Below are positions 26,714 through 35,522 of a DNA stretch of 64,000 nucleotides, piece by piece. How positions within the stretch are numbered: the first letter of the stretch is position 1; each line of letters begins with the position of its first letter. A model generated the notes under the pieces. The model saw only the letters and a program-made list of their open reading frames with translations. It did not search any database and was not told the DNA's origin. Source of the DNA: Planococcus halocryophilus (lineage in GTDB: Bacteria > Bacillota > Bacilli > Bacillales_A > Planococcaceae); NCBI RefSeq assembly GCF_022489025.1, contig NZ_JAKVTG010000012.1:34801-98800 (forward strand). Direction: 5' to 3'. The position numbers and the translations under genes are program-made.

Positions 26714-27139
26714 ATGAAAGGCATATTTTTTGCATTGGCAGGAGGTTTTTTCCTGACGTTTCAAAGTGTTGCAAATGCCGCCATCAGTTCGCAAATCGGC
26801 ACATGGCAAGCTGCCACGATGACCCAATTTACTGGCTTTATCTTAGCGTTGATAATTGTCTTAGCATTAAAAGATCGGTCTTATCAACAGTTGACTCAAG
26901 TCTCTCCACTTTATGCATCAGGCGGTATGCTAGCAGCAATCGTGCTGTTCAGCAACATGACAGCGATTCACCGTTTAGGTGTGACACTGACGATTGGCAT
27001 GTTTTTAATTGCACAACTAATCACAGCTGTGCTGATTGACTCTAAAGGTTGGCTGGACATGCCCAAAAAGACTATTGGGCGCAATCACCTCCTCGGTGTT
27101 GCCTTGATGATTGCAGGCGTCATCGTCTTGAAATGGTAA
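26714..27139 (+). CDS. YdcZ/DUF606-type small DMT membrane protein (first copy)
   Basis: The protein of about 141 residues has four to five membrane segments and the DUF606 look: a start in FALAGGFFLTFQSVANA and an end in LLGVALMIAGVIVLKW. DUF606 proteins are half-size members of the drug/metabolite transporter superfamily and often come as gene pairs. It begins the cluster YdcZ, Crp-type regulator, YdcZ. ATG at 26714 is ten bases after AAGGAG; GTG at 26705 is too close to that site. The substrate is unknown. Confidence 0.8.
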   Translation: MKGIFFALAGGFFLTFQSVANAAISSQIGTWQAATMTQFTGFILALIIVLALKDRSYQQLTQVSPLYASGGMLAAIVLFSNMTAIHRLGVTLTIGMFLIAQLITAVLIDSKGWLDMPKKTIGRNHLLGVALMIAGVIVLKW

Positions 27140-27152
27140 AGGAGTGTCTATT

Positions 27153-27821
27153 ATGAAAAAAGAAACTGTGTTCAGTTACCTTGAGCAATATAACTTGAGC
27201 ACGATGTTCCCTGATCGCGTACAACAAGCCATGCAGCTGGAAACTTACACAGGTGGTAACCGGTTGTTTTCACAAGGCGAGAAATCTGACACGCTTTATT
27301 TACTAGTAGAAGGAAAATTAAAAGTGTCAAGGTTATCGCCGGAAGGCAAAAGACTTATATTGGCATTTAAATCTCCTTTTGACTTTGTTGGAGATATTGA
27401 ATATATTCGAAAATCTACGCTGATTAATACAGTTGAAGCCGTTACCACAACAACAGTCATTCGCATTCCGTATGAGGCATTGGAAAATAGCATGACAAAC
27501 AACACAGAATGGCTACAGTTTTTACTTGAGACGATTACCCACAAGTTCGAGCTTAAATCGCATGCTATGAATTTCAGTTTATTGTATGCAGTCGATGTTC
27601 GGGTGGCCAGTTACTTATTAGCAATGACGCCAAATGACACCACGCTCGACTCGACTTCACTTGTAGACATGGCAGATTTAATCGGTACAAGCTACCGGCA
27701 TTTGAATCGGGTATTAAAGCAGTTTGAAGGACAAGGATGGATTTTGAAAAAGCGCGGGAAAATCATAATAATTAACCGTGACTCCATGTTAAAACAGTTT
27801 GGCAACAACATTTACGAATAG
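27153..27821 (+). CDS. Crp/Fnr-family transcriptional regulator
   Basis: Residues about 25-125 form a cyclic nucleotide-binding-like beta-barrel (LFSQGEKSDTLYLLVEGKLKV is the classic cNMP-fold strand pair). A long dimer helix and a C-terminal winged helix (DMADLIGTSYRHLNRVLKQFEGQGWI) follow. The arginine and glutamate signature for cAMP binding is not evident, so the ligand is unknown. There is no N-terminal cysteine cluster for an Fe-S centre as in Fnr. It sits between two YdcZ transporter genes with gaps of about 12 bases each, so it most likely controls them. AAAGGAG is eight bases before ATG at 27153. Confidence 0.88.
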   Translation: MKKETVFSYLEQYNLSTMFPDRVQQAMQLETYTGGNRLFSQGEKSDTLYLLVEGKLKVSRLSPEGKRLILAFKSPFDFVGDIEYIRKSTLINTVEAVTTTTVIRIPYEALENSMTNNTEWLQFLLETITHKFELKSHAMNFSLLYAVDVRVASYLLAMTPNDTTLDSTSLVDMADLIGTSYRHLNRVLKQFEGQGWILKKRGKIIIINRDSMLKQFGNNIYE

Positions 27822-27832
27822 GAGGAACTTTA

Positions 27833-28318
27833 ATGGCAATCGGCATACTGCTAGCTTTTCTAGGTGGCGCATTTGTCTGCGTCCAAAACACCTTTAATGC
27901 GAACGTTAAAAAAAGGGTAAGTATCTGGTCGACGACCGCCCTTGTTCTGCTTCTTGGCTTTGTCGCTTCGCTGGTAGCAGGACTCGTTTTCGAAGGAACG
28001 ACTCTTTTCCACTTTCAAGCCGAGCCGTGGTTTTGGTTCAGTGGCATTCTGGGAGTTGGCGTTGTGGCTTCCGTGACTCAAGGCGTCCAGAAATTGGGGC
28101 CGAGTGCAGCCATCTCACTGGTCATGATCTCTCAAATATTCTTCGGGCTTGTGTGGGATACACTTGGCTGGTTTGGTCTTGAAAAAGTTCCTTTTACTTG
28201 GCAGTCTCTTGCTGCAATTGTATTAATCGCAAGTGGCGCATTGCTGTTCCAACTTGGACCTAAGTCAACAACAACCCGCACCGCTTCTTCTGATGTTGCA
28301 CAAACAAGCCGTGTGTGA
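27833..28318 (+). CDS. YdcZ/DUF606-type small DMT membrane protein (second copy)
   Basis: This is a second half-size DMT protein with LLAFLGGAFVCVQNTFNANV and a hydrophobic five-segment profile, longer (161) because of a polar C-terminal tail rich in Ser/Thr. With the first copy it could form a heterodimeric transporter, as paired small DMT proteins often do; that is inference. AGGAGG precedes ATG by seven bases. It is the last gene of the cluster. Confidence 0.8.
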   Translation: MAIGILLAFLGGAFVCVQNTFNANVKKRVSIWSTTALVLLLGFVASLVAGLVFEGTTLFHFQAEPWFWFSGILGVGVVASVTQGVQKLGPSAAISLVMISQIFFGLVWDTLGWFGLEKVPFTWQSLAAIVLIASGALLFQLGPKSTTTRTASSDVAQTSRV

Positions 28319-28355
28319 AAATCACATTTACGGCTTTTATATTTTCAAAATATGT

Positions 28356-28403
28356 AGAGAAAACCCCAACAACCTGAACTTGTCAGAATTGCTGGGGTTC
28401 TCT
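28356..28403. terminator. Terminator between YdcZ and methyltransferase genes
   Basis: An imperfect stem (28356-28372 with 28389-28403, CCCC/GGGG core) is followed by CTATTTTTC on the plus strand. It lies between convergent genes. Confidence 0.7.
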
Positions 28404-28410
28404 ATTTTTC

Positions 28411-29010
28411 TTAAACTGGCTTTTGAACAGCAAGTTGAATCACATGAGACAAGCCATTATGTAAAATACCTTCATTTCTCACGACTTCCCCTGTGAAAAA
28501 ATGAACGATTCGGTAATCGTTAAATGCCGACAACACTTCTTCTGGCCCATATAGAAGTTGTTCTGTTTTCGGTCCGCCTGTTCCATATTGGAGTTGATCA
28601 ACAGAGTACACTTCCATTAAAAAATAACCTCCTGGTTTTAACGCACGCTTTACCCCTTCGAATGTTTTCTGTTGGACCTCTTTTGGGTAATGACCAAACA
28701 CGCATATGATTTCGTCCCATTTGTTTTCTGGCCATGTTGCTTGTGACAAATCCACCAGTTCGGTTGAGACAGTTACCGAACGATTTTTTGCGAGTTGCAC
28801 TGTTTTATCTAGGCCACTTTGGGCAATATCCCAGGCAGTGACGCGCATTCGTTGTTCAGCAAGATATACGGCATTACGTCCTTCACCTTCTGCTATCGCA
28901 AGAGCATCACCTGAGAGTTTTAAATTCGGATGGATTTTTTTGATGAATTCATTTGGTTCTGTTCCATACAAATATTCTTTTGTTTGAAAACGTTCATGCC
29001 AAGATGTCAT
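28411..29010 (-). CDS. Class I SAM-dependent methyltransferase (TehB/thiopurine-type)
   Basis: The protein starts with WHERFQTKEYLYGTEPNEF, a common opening of small TehB/TPMT-like methyltransferases. The SAM motif I is LAIAEGEGRNAVYLAEQ, then VTAWDIAQSGLDK (acidic motif II), and ALKPGGYFLMEVY (motif IV region). The family methylates small toxic anions or thiols such as tellurite, but no substrate is evident here. It stands alone in opposite orientation to its neighbours. Confidence 0.85.
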   Translation of the reverse strand: MTSWHERFQTKEYLYGTEPNEFIKKIHPNLKLSGDALAIAEGEGRNAVYLAEQRMRVTAWDIAQSGLDKTVQLAKNRSVTVSTELVDLSQATWPENKWDEIICVFGHYPKEVQQKTFEGVKRALKPGGYFLMEVYSVDQLQYGTGGPKTEQLLYGPEEVLSAFNDYRIVHFFTGEVVRNEGILHNGLSHVIQLAVQKPV

Positions 29011-29128
29011 ACTTTTGCCTCCTAGGATGGTTTAGCTTTCATCATACCTGTCAAACAAAAAAGATGAAAAGATTGTGCATTCCGATATAATGGAAACCGT
29101 TGAGTATAATACGGATGGAGAGATTTTT

Positions 29129-29164
29129 ATGAAACAGAAAGCACGATTGGGCTTATCACTATGA
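29129..29164 (+). CDS. 11-codon mini-ORF overlapping the next gene (ATGA)
   Basis: An ATG at 29129 with a good GGAGAG site six bases upstream opens an 11-residue frame (MKQKARLGLSL). Its TGA overlaps the ATG of the membrane protein gene at 29161. The downstream gene has no clear ribosome site of its own, so the mini-ORF may couple translation. A frameshift that split the true N-terminus is the other explanation. Confidence 0.4.
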   Translation: MKQKARLGLSL

Positions 29165-29781
29165 GCTATGTCCCAATATTTCACTTAACAATCCCAGCCA
29201 TATGGGTTTCAGTCTTAATCGCAGCTGCATTAACAAATTTTTTATTGCGCTTTGCTCTAAAAGAAAAACCGGGTGATTGGTTATGGAATGCGGTGTCACT
29301 ATATATCCTCATCTGGAAGCTAAGCTACATTCTATTTAATTTCGAAAATTTCCTTGAAATGCCTTTATCTATTCTTTATTTTAATGGTGGTTTATACGGT
29401 CATTTATTAGGAATTGTTCTAGTAATCGTGTATTTAACGGTTACCTTAATTAAACAGCCGAAACTAGCTAACCAACCGGTATTTGCTTGGCTATTGTTTT
29501 TTGTATCTTATCAAGCTGTATTGCAGATCTTCGAAAACAATGTACTAGAAGCAATTTTTCATAGCCTTTTGCTAATAGTAAGTATTTTAGCTATCCGCTA
29601 TCTTGTTAAGCGTGCAGATGTTCCGACAGATTTACTACTCGCAGCCTTATTTACATTAGAACTGCTAATTGTAAGCGTATTTGCTCCCTTAATCTCTTGG
29701 CAAATTGCAACATTAGTTACGCTTGCAGTGATAACGATATTCTTTTATAACCGATTTGCACAGAAAGGACAGATTGTATGA
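29161..29781 (+). CDS. Polytopic membrane protein upstream of a TlpA-like thioredoxin, Lgt-like layout
   Basis: The protein has 206 residues with about seven hydrophobic segments. An early LTIPAIWVSVLIAAAL helix and an FNGGLYGHLLGIVL segment recall prolipoprotein diacylglyceryl transferase relatives, but the Lgt active-site arginine signature is not seen. No function is claimed. Its stop codon overlaps the ATG of the thioredoxin-like gene (29778), so the two are coupled and probably act together in thiol or envelope chemistry. It lacks a clear ribosome site and may depend on the mini-ORF before it. Confidence 0.7.
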   Translation: MSYVPIFHLTIPAIWVSVLIAAALTNFLLRFALKEKPGDWLWNAVSLYILIWKLSYILFNFENFLEMPLSILYFNGGLYGHLLGIVLVIVYLTVTLIKQPKLANQPVFAWLLFFVSYQAVLQIFENNVLEAIFHSLLLIVSILAIRYLVKRADVPTDLLLAALFTLELLIVSVFAPLISWQIATLVTLAVITIFFYNRFAQKGQIV

Positions 29782-30332
29782 TAAAAAAAGTACTTTTCGC
29801 AATTTTATTGTTAGCAGCAATTGCCATTATTGCCACTAACTTCATAGCAAAAGAAAACGAATCTACAGAATCTAAAGTAGAATCCAATCAGTCAGCTACG
29901 ACAGGGCTTACACCAGGAGCAGAAGCACCCGATTTCACATTAACCGATCAAAATGGCGAAATAGTTCGCTTGTCTGATTATCGTGGAAAAAAAGTGATTC
30001 TTAACTTCTGGGCAACTTGGTGTCCACCTTGCCGTGCGGAAATGCCGCATATGCAGCAATTTCATGAAAACAATCCAGACGGTGACGTCGAAATACTGGC
30101 CGTCAATTTGACTTCCCAAGACAAAGGCGACGAAGCCATCCGTTCGTTTATTGATGAGTTTGGCTTAACTTTCCAAATTCCGATGGATGAATCTGGAGAA
30201 GTGGCACAAACATACCAAGTGCGCACTGTCCCGACAACTTATATTTTGAATACAAAAGGCGAAATTGCCCAGAAAATCGTTGGCCCAATGGATGAACAAA
30301 TTATGATTGATCAAACAGAAAGCATCGATTAA
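29778..30332 (+). CDS. Membrane-anchored TlpA/ResA-type thiol-disulfide oxidoreductase
   Basis: An N-terminal hydrophobic anchor (about residues 4-22) leads to an extracytoplasmic thioredoxin domain. The domain has APDFTLTDQNG, the redox motif in FWATWCPPCRAEMP (CPPC), and a cis-proline in QVRTVPTTYILN. Such proteins reduce disulfides outside the membrane, for example in cytochrome c maturation. The specific partner is unknown. The start overlaps the stop of the preceding membrane gene by four bases. Confidence 0.9.
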   Translation: MIKKVLFAILLLAAIAIIATNFIAKENESTESKVESNQSATTGLTPGAEAPDFTLTDQNGEIVRLSDYRGKKVILNFWATWCPPCRAEMPHMQQFHENNPDGDVEILAVNLTSQDKGDEAIRSFIDEFGLTFQIPMDESGEVAQTYQVRTVPTTYILNTKGEIAQKIVGPMDEQIMIDQTESID

Positions 30333-30371
30333 AACGAGCATTTTATGACCAATTTTAGTAACACAGTAGAA

Positions 30372-30420
30372 AACACCTTCAACAAGTACATTTTTTACCT
30401 GTACTTACATCGAAGGTGTT
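30372..30420 (+). terminator. Nested hairpin terminator
   Basis: Outer arms 30372-30380 and 30412-30420 and inner arms 30384-30390 and 30400-30406 form a stacked hairpin, followed by ATTTTTTAG. It follows the TlpA gene. Confidence 0.8.
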
Positions 30421-30450
30421 ATTTTTTAGCTCTATTTCATAAAATTATTG

Positions 30451-32265
30451 TTAGTCTATCACGCAATACTTCTCAGTCAGTCTCATGTACTCGTCAATTG
30501 CATCTTTCAAAGGCTGTTGTGAAGCATGCCAAAATTCTCGCTTGGATATATCTACATTTAAAAAGGTTTGTGCCAGTTGTTCGACTGTCATTCTCCCGGA
30601 GTTCCGTAAAAGTTCATCATAACGTTCTTCAAAGCCATTTGGTTCTAAATTCGCCATCTCATATATGCCATTGCTAAACAAATAGCCAATTGTATAAGGA
30701 ATATTGTAAAAAGGTTTTTCCGCATCGTAAAAATGACTAGTATACATCCATTTATAAAGTGCTAAATCTTCAATCTGTCCTTCGTAGAAAGAATTTTCTA
30801 CGTCGCTTAACAATCCATTTATTTCTTGAACAGATAATGGCCCTTGTTTTCTTTTTTCATAAAATGCTTGTTCAAATCGGAACATGTTTGGTACGGCTCC
30901 TACATACATAAGTCCATTTTTGATTTTCAACTCTAGAAGAGCGAGTTTATCCTGCTTATTGCTTGTTTGATCGATTACAGCATCCAACACCAAATTCTCC
31001 ATAAATGTGGAGGCGGTCTCAGCGACGCTGATCCCTTTTTGCTGGGCGAGTGCAGGTTCGTCGTGAATGATGAAGTTATGATACGCATGCCCGAGTTCAT
31101 GAGCTAACGTTAAGACATCTTGGTATGTCTCTCGGTAAGTTAAAAATATGCGACTCTCTTTAGATAAGGGCATAGATGTACAAAATCCACTTTCCGCTTT
31201 ATTAGGTCGATTTTCACTTTCAATCCAGTCTGCCTCAAATACCCTTTCTGCAAATCGTCCTAACTTTTCACTAAACCCATAAAATTGTGTAAGAATAATT
31301 GTTCTCGCTTCGTCATATGAAATTTTTTCAATAGGTGCAAACAATGGGGTTACTAAATCAAACCAACTAGTTTTCTTAGCTCGACTCAACTCGAGCTTAC
31401 GTTGAATATAAGTCGTATACCATTTTTTGTTTTCATCAATTGAAGCAATCGCTAAATGAATTGTTTCTTCATTTATGTCGTTTTGTTCAACCGCTTCTTT
31501 TAATAAATTGGTCCATCCTCGTTGTTCATATATATCTAGACGAGAACCAGCAATATGATTGAATACAGAAGCGAATGAAGTGGCTTCGGCTTCGCATGCC
31601 TCTTTTATGCCTTGTGACGCTTGTTTACGAAGTTCGTTGTCTTTAGAGTGAATAGCATAATTTAAAGCTTGGCCAATGGGGACCGGCTTTTTTTCTCCGT
31701 CCACTTCAAGCAATACTTTCAATTTCGATAGCATAAGTTGTTGTTGTTGCTCCCATCCTTTTATGCCATTTACAGACATCACACTGATTAACCTTTCCAT
31801 CTCAGGAGGTAAACGATCATTGGCATCTTTTTTTTGCTTAACTAAATAAAATGAAATTGGTTTTATTTCTTCTAAATTGATAAATTCATTCCATGTATCT
31901 TCTGGTAAAGATACAAGAAGTTGATTTAATTTCACTTTTAACGTGTCTATTTCTGCTTTTAAGTTGTCACTTTTCTTAACCAGGCTGATTGCCGAACTGT
32001 TATCGACATTTTCAGAATAGGCGCAAAGCAGAAATTCATCCACTTCTTCCCACTCGCTCAATATCGATTGAAACTGTTGAACCATGGAGAGTAGTGGTTT
32101 TAAATTTTGCTTTTTTATGCTCGTTTTATGTACTTCAAGATTCTTGGTTAGAATATGTAAATTATCCATTATACGATGTATTAGATTAACCAATTGAATT
32201 GATTGGCTCCCACCTTTATATAAAGAATCTAAATTCCAGTTTTGCGTTATTAATTGATTCATCAT
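30451..32265 (-). CDS. pepF: M3-family oligoendopeptidase F
   Basis: This cytosolic zinc metallopeptidase cuts short peptides. The zinc motif is HELGHAYH in the C-terminal half, followed by the conserved VAETASTFMENLVLD with the third ligand Glu. The C-terminal substrate region (FYNIPYTIGYLFSNGIY, ISKREFW) is typical of PepF/M3B. Length (604) is normal. GGAGGAG precedes ATGATG, and either ATG (32265 or 32262) could be used. Single gene. Confidence 0.92.
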   Translation of the reverse strand: MMNQLITQNWNLDSLYKGGSQSIQLVNLIHRIMDNLHILTKNLEVHKTSIKKQNLKPLLSMVQQFQSILSEWEEVDEFLLCAYSENVDNSSAISLVKKSDNLKAEIDTLKVKLNQLLVSLPEDTWNEFINLEEIKPISFYLVKQKKDANDRLPPEMERLISVMSVNGIKGWEQQQQLMLSKLKVLLEVDGEKKPVPIGQALNYAIHSKDNELRKQASQGIKEACEAEATSFASVFNHIAGSRLDIYEQRGWTNLLKEAVEQNDINEETIHLAIASIDENKKWYTTYIQRKLELSRAKKTSWFDLVTPLFAPIEKISYDEARTIILTQFYGFSEKLGRFAERVFEADWIESENRPNKAESGFCTSMPLSKESRIFLTYRETYQDVLTLAHELGHAYHNFIIHDEPALAQQKGISVAETASTFMENLVLDAVIDQTSNKQDKLALLELKIKNGLMYVGAVPNMFRFEQAFYEKRKQGPLSVQEINGLLSDVENSFYEGQIEDLALYKWMYTSHFYDAEKPFYNIPYTIGYLFSNGIYEMANLEPNGFEERYDELLRNSGRMTVEQLAQTFLNVDISKREFWHASQQPLKDAIDEYMRLTEKYCVID

Positions 32266-32456
32266 TAGTCTCCTCCAATTGCGATAGGACTCACATAAAT
32301 TTGATAAACTATATTATTTTTTCGTAAGCACTAGAATTAGCATGATTTCAAAATGACTACTGTAAATTAACAGAAACTAATTCATCATTAATAGAATAAC
32401 ATTAATTCCCATAAAATAAACAAAAATTGTATACTTATTTCCTAATAATCAAAAAA

Positions 32457-32480
32457 AAGAAGCTTAACTATAAGCTTCTT
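32457..32480 (-). terminator. Terminator of the ABC exporter operon
   Basis: A 10-bp stem (32457-32466 with 32471-32480) is followed on the minus strand by a run of eight T, beyond the last permease gene. Confidence 0.85.
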
Positions 32481-32515
32481 CCCCAAATATATCTATTTTG
32501 CATATGATTTTCTTA

Positions 32516-33517
32516 TCATTCGAGTCCTTTTCGAATCTTTGGTGCTAAAAAAAGATAAACAATCCCACTAATTAGCAAAACGATACCAGAATACATAAAA
32601 ATCTGCCCCCATGTTCCACTTTGAGACAAAATCAGATCGTTCCCTTTGTAGGCCCAGTAAAAAGGGTTCCAATAAAAGAATTTTTGCCACTTATCCCCCA
32701 ACATTTCAATTGCTAACACTCCTGCAAGTAAAGGGAGAAACAATATTTTGATACTTCCGGCTGCGGTCATTATGTCGCTACTAGTCAGCCCTTGGATAAA
32801 ACCGACTGATATACTAAGTAAACTCGTTACCAGCAAGACTAGCAATAACTGCAATAGATTCACTGTTCCAAAACCGGTAATGACGATTAAAGCAATAGTA
32901 CCAATTACGGAAAGCAGAACCCCGATTACACTTTTCCCTAGAACGAATGTGAGTCTTCCTGCTGGAGTTAAGTTAATCGCACTTAATGTGTTATCTGCCT
33001 TTTCTTCAACGATATTCAATGCAATGAGCATACCACCAAGGATCGATATTAGGAGAATCATTGTGTTCACTAAAGTCTTTTTAAAGGGTGGTACAGTTCT
33101 TTCAAAGTCGAATAGTTCACTATTGGTATCTTCAATCGTAATATCTAGCTCATAAAAACTGTTTACTATTTTTGCATAATCGACAATGCCCTCGGGCTCA
33201 TTGCCTTGTGTCATTAAATAATAACGATCGTTTTCTGGAAGTATGCCGATTGTGGCATCTCTTTCTTCAACTCGTTCTTGTACTTGCTCGACAGTTTTAA
33301 AAAGTTCCACTTCTGCAAATTGCTCTAAATAGTTTACTTGACTGGTGTTATCTCCTTCTAGTAAAGCCAATCCTACTGTCGTTTCATTTATCCCTGGTGT
33401 AAATAGATTTATTAAAACAGCAAGAAGAATTGGAATGAATAAGATATAAAGAGCAATCGAATCTTTCAAGTTCACTTTTAAGTCTCTTCTGAATATCGCC
33501 CAGATTTTCCGAATCAT
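32516..33517 (-). CDS. ABC-2 type transporter permease (second subunit)
   Basis: The layout is one N-terminal membrane helix, an extracytoplasmic domain of about 120 residues, then five to six C-terminal helices, as in ABC-2/YhgE-type exporter permeases. NTLSAINLTPAGRLTFVLGKSVIG is the usual coupling region. AGGAGG is seven bases before ATG. It follows the first permease gene by 12 bases and belongs to the TetR-ABC operon. The substrate is not predictable. Confidence 0.85.
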   Translation of the reverse strand: MIRKIWAIFRRDLKVNLKDSIALYILFIPILLAVLINLFTPGINETTVGLALLEGDNTSQVNYLEQFAEVELFKTVEQVQERVEERDATIGILPENDRYYLMTQGNEPEGIVDYAKIVNSFYELDITIEDTNSELFDFERTVPPFKKTLVNTMILLISILGGMLIALNIVEEKADNTLSAINLTPAGRLTFVLGKSVIGVLLSVIGTIALIVITGFGTVNLLQLLLVLLVTSLLSISVGFIQGLTSSDIMTAAGSIKILFLPLLAGVLAIEMLGDKWQKFFYWNPFYWAYKGNDLILSQSGTWGQIFMYSGIVLLISGIVYLFLAPKIRKGLE

Positions 33518-33529
33518 CGCTATTCCTCC

Positions 33530-34639
33530 TTACCCTAAAAGTGTTTTCTTATATCTTCGGTTTGAAATGCTGAACAAAATAACTCCTACCAATAAAAATC
33601 CACTTGATATAGTTAACACATATAACCAATCATTATTTCCGAGCAGCACCGATTTAAAGCCTTCTAACATGGGATAGGTAGGGATTAGTTTTAGGTAATC
33701 CGGATTCCAACTTGGGATGAAATAAGCAATATTGGGAAGAACCATTAACAACATAAACCCATAAATCGCTCCAAAAGCTTGTGTCACATTTTTGTAGAAG
33801 CTCGCTATTAAAAGCCCAAGTGCCGATGAAAAAAAAGCAGTAGTTACTAACAAAAGTAGCAATAATAAATAATCAGGCTGAGTTCCCATTATTGGAATGA
33901 CGACTAAAAAACTCGATAGGATTGTAGTCACCAGGATGACACCAACTTTACTCAACAAGTATTGCCAAACAGGAGAAGGTGTAACGGCATATGCCATAAT
34001 GACCCCTTCTTTTCTATCTAAGAAGATGTATGCGGCAATAATAAACAACCCCATAAGCGCTCCATTAAACACTAAAACGGACGGCATCATATTCTCTCTA
34101 TCTGATAACACATTGAAATTGTTTGCTAAAGGCCTAACGTCTTGATTGTTCATCGCAGCTTCTATGGTTTCATTGGACTCCACATGAAGTATTTTTAATA
34201 GGTTCTTAAACTTTTCGGATTCATATCCTTGTAAGTAATATTCATAGTTTATCGTGTTATCACCGTCTAATTTCACTACCGCAGCAATTTTCTTTTCTTT
34301 ATCTGCCATATAGATGACATCTTCACGGCTCGTTAATACGTATATTTTTTGGTCCGTCGTGGTGTATAGCATAGCGTCTTTTTCTTGTTTATCTACTTCA
34401 ACTTTGACAGGCGTTGCTTTCCCATCAGTGTCTTCTCGTAAGATTTCTTGTAAAAACAACTCACTCGTTTGACTTGGCATATCAAAGTAGATATATTCCG
34501 TTCTTTGGTTATTAAAGTTATCGGGAACCAACAACAGAAATACCGCTAAAATGATTACCGCCATAAACAATTCGATGTAAAAGTAAAACCCTCGTGAGGC
34601 TAGCTTTAACTCTTTTATAAAGCTAGAAAAGAGTTTCAT
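33530..34639 (-). CDS. ABC-2 type transporter permease (first subunit)
   Basis: This is a homologous permease with an N-terminal helix, a large outer domain and a cluster of C-terminal helices; DRKEGVIMAYAVTPSPVWQYLLSKVG matches the equivalent region of its partner. The two probably form a heterodimer with the ATPase encoded upstream. TTG at 34648 is in frame but inside the ribosome site; ATG at 34639, one base after the ATPase stop codon, is preferred and indicates tight coupling. Confidence 0.85.
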   Translation of the reverse strand: MKLFSSFIKELKLASRGFYFYIELFMAVIILAVFLLLVPDNFNNQRTEYIYFDMPSQTSELFLQEILREDTDGKATPVKVEVDKQEKDAMLYTTTDQKIYVLTSREDVIYMADKEKKIAAVVKLDGDNTINYEYYLQGYESEKFKNLLKILHVESNETIEAAMNNQDVRPLANNFNVLSDRENMMPSVLVFNGALMGLFIIAAYIFLDRKEGVIMAYAVTPSPVWQYLLSKVGVILVTTILSSFLVVIPIMGTQPDYLLLLLLLVTTAFFSSALGLLIASFYKNVTQAFGAIYGFMLLMVLPNIAYFIPSWNPDYLKLIPTYPMLEGFKSVLLGNNDWLYVLTISSGFLLVGVILFSISNRRYKKTLLG

Positions 34640-34640
34640 G

Positions 34641-35495
34641 TTAAACAAGCCCCCTTCCAGTGACCTTTATGAAGATTTCTTCAAGCGTAGCTTCTTTTGT
34701 ATGCATCGTTTGAATGTCATGGTGTTCAATAATCTTTTGTAGCTCTCTTTTATCTTCTGGCAATACAGTAGACAAGGTCGTTTTTATCACTTCTCCTTTT
34801 TCTATATATTCCACTTCAACGAGTTTATCGCCGTATTGCAGCTTTAAATTTTTTGGTGAATCAATTAATTTAATTTCTCCATCAACGATAAAAGCCACTC
34901 GGTCACACAGTTCGTCTGCAATAAACATGTTATGTGTCGTTAAAAATACCGTCACGCCTTCTTTGTTTTTTTCTTTGATGATGTCTTTAATATCTGCAGC
35001 AATAGATGGGTCAAGTCCCGTAGTCGGTTCATCTAAAAACCACATTTCCGGATTATTAATCATCGACCTTGCAAAAGTGAGCCGATGCTTCATACCTTTT
35101 GAAAACTCACCAGCCTTTACATGTTCTTTGCCTTCTAAACCAACAAGCTTTAATAGCGTATGCGAATCTAGCGTTGGCACATCAAACAATTTTCGGTAAA
35201 AATCTAAATTTTCTTTAGCTGTGAGTTTGCTATATACATTTGACTGTTCGAAACTCATTCCGATTTTATTGAACCTCTCGTTTGAAACCTTTTTTAAATC
35301 ATATCCCCCTACCACGACTTCGCCTTGTTGAAGAGGTAAAAGACCTGTAAGAATATTGAGGGCAGTTGACTTACCTGCTCCAGATGGACCTAAAAAACCG
35401 AACACTTCACCATTCGCGACTTCAAAACTAACGTCTTTTACTTGATACTTTCCGTCTTTGTTATAAGAGTGGTATAAATTTTTAACAGAAATCAT
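34641..35495 (-). CDS. ABC transporter ATP-binding protein
   Basis: The nucleotide-binding domain is complete: Walker A FLGPSGAGKST, Q-loop SFEQSNVY, signature EFSKGMKHRL (in place of LSGGQ), Walker B MWFLDEPTTGLDP, and the H-loop in TTHNM. A C-terminal extension of about 70 residues ends in LEEIFIKVTGRG, usual for drug-export ATPases. It is first of the exporter genes behind the TetR gene. Confidence 0.93.
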   Translation of the reverse strand: MISVKNLYHSYNKDGKYQVKDVSFEVANGEVFGFLGPSGAGKSTALNILTGLLPLQQGEVVVGGYDLKKVSNERFNKIGMSFEQSNVYSKLTAKENLDFYRKLFDVPTLDSHTLLKLVGLEGKEHVKAGEFSKGMKHRLTFARSMINNPEMWFLDEPTTGLDPSIAADIKDIIKEKNKEGVTVFLTTHNMFIADELCDRVAFIVDGEIKLIDSPKNLKLQYGDKLVEVEYIEKGEVIKTTLSTVLPEDKRELQKIIEHHDIQTMHTKEATLEEIFIKVTGRGLV

Positions 35496-35522
35496 CAGAT
35501 TCCCTCCTTTTCTTGACTAGAT

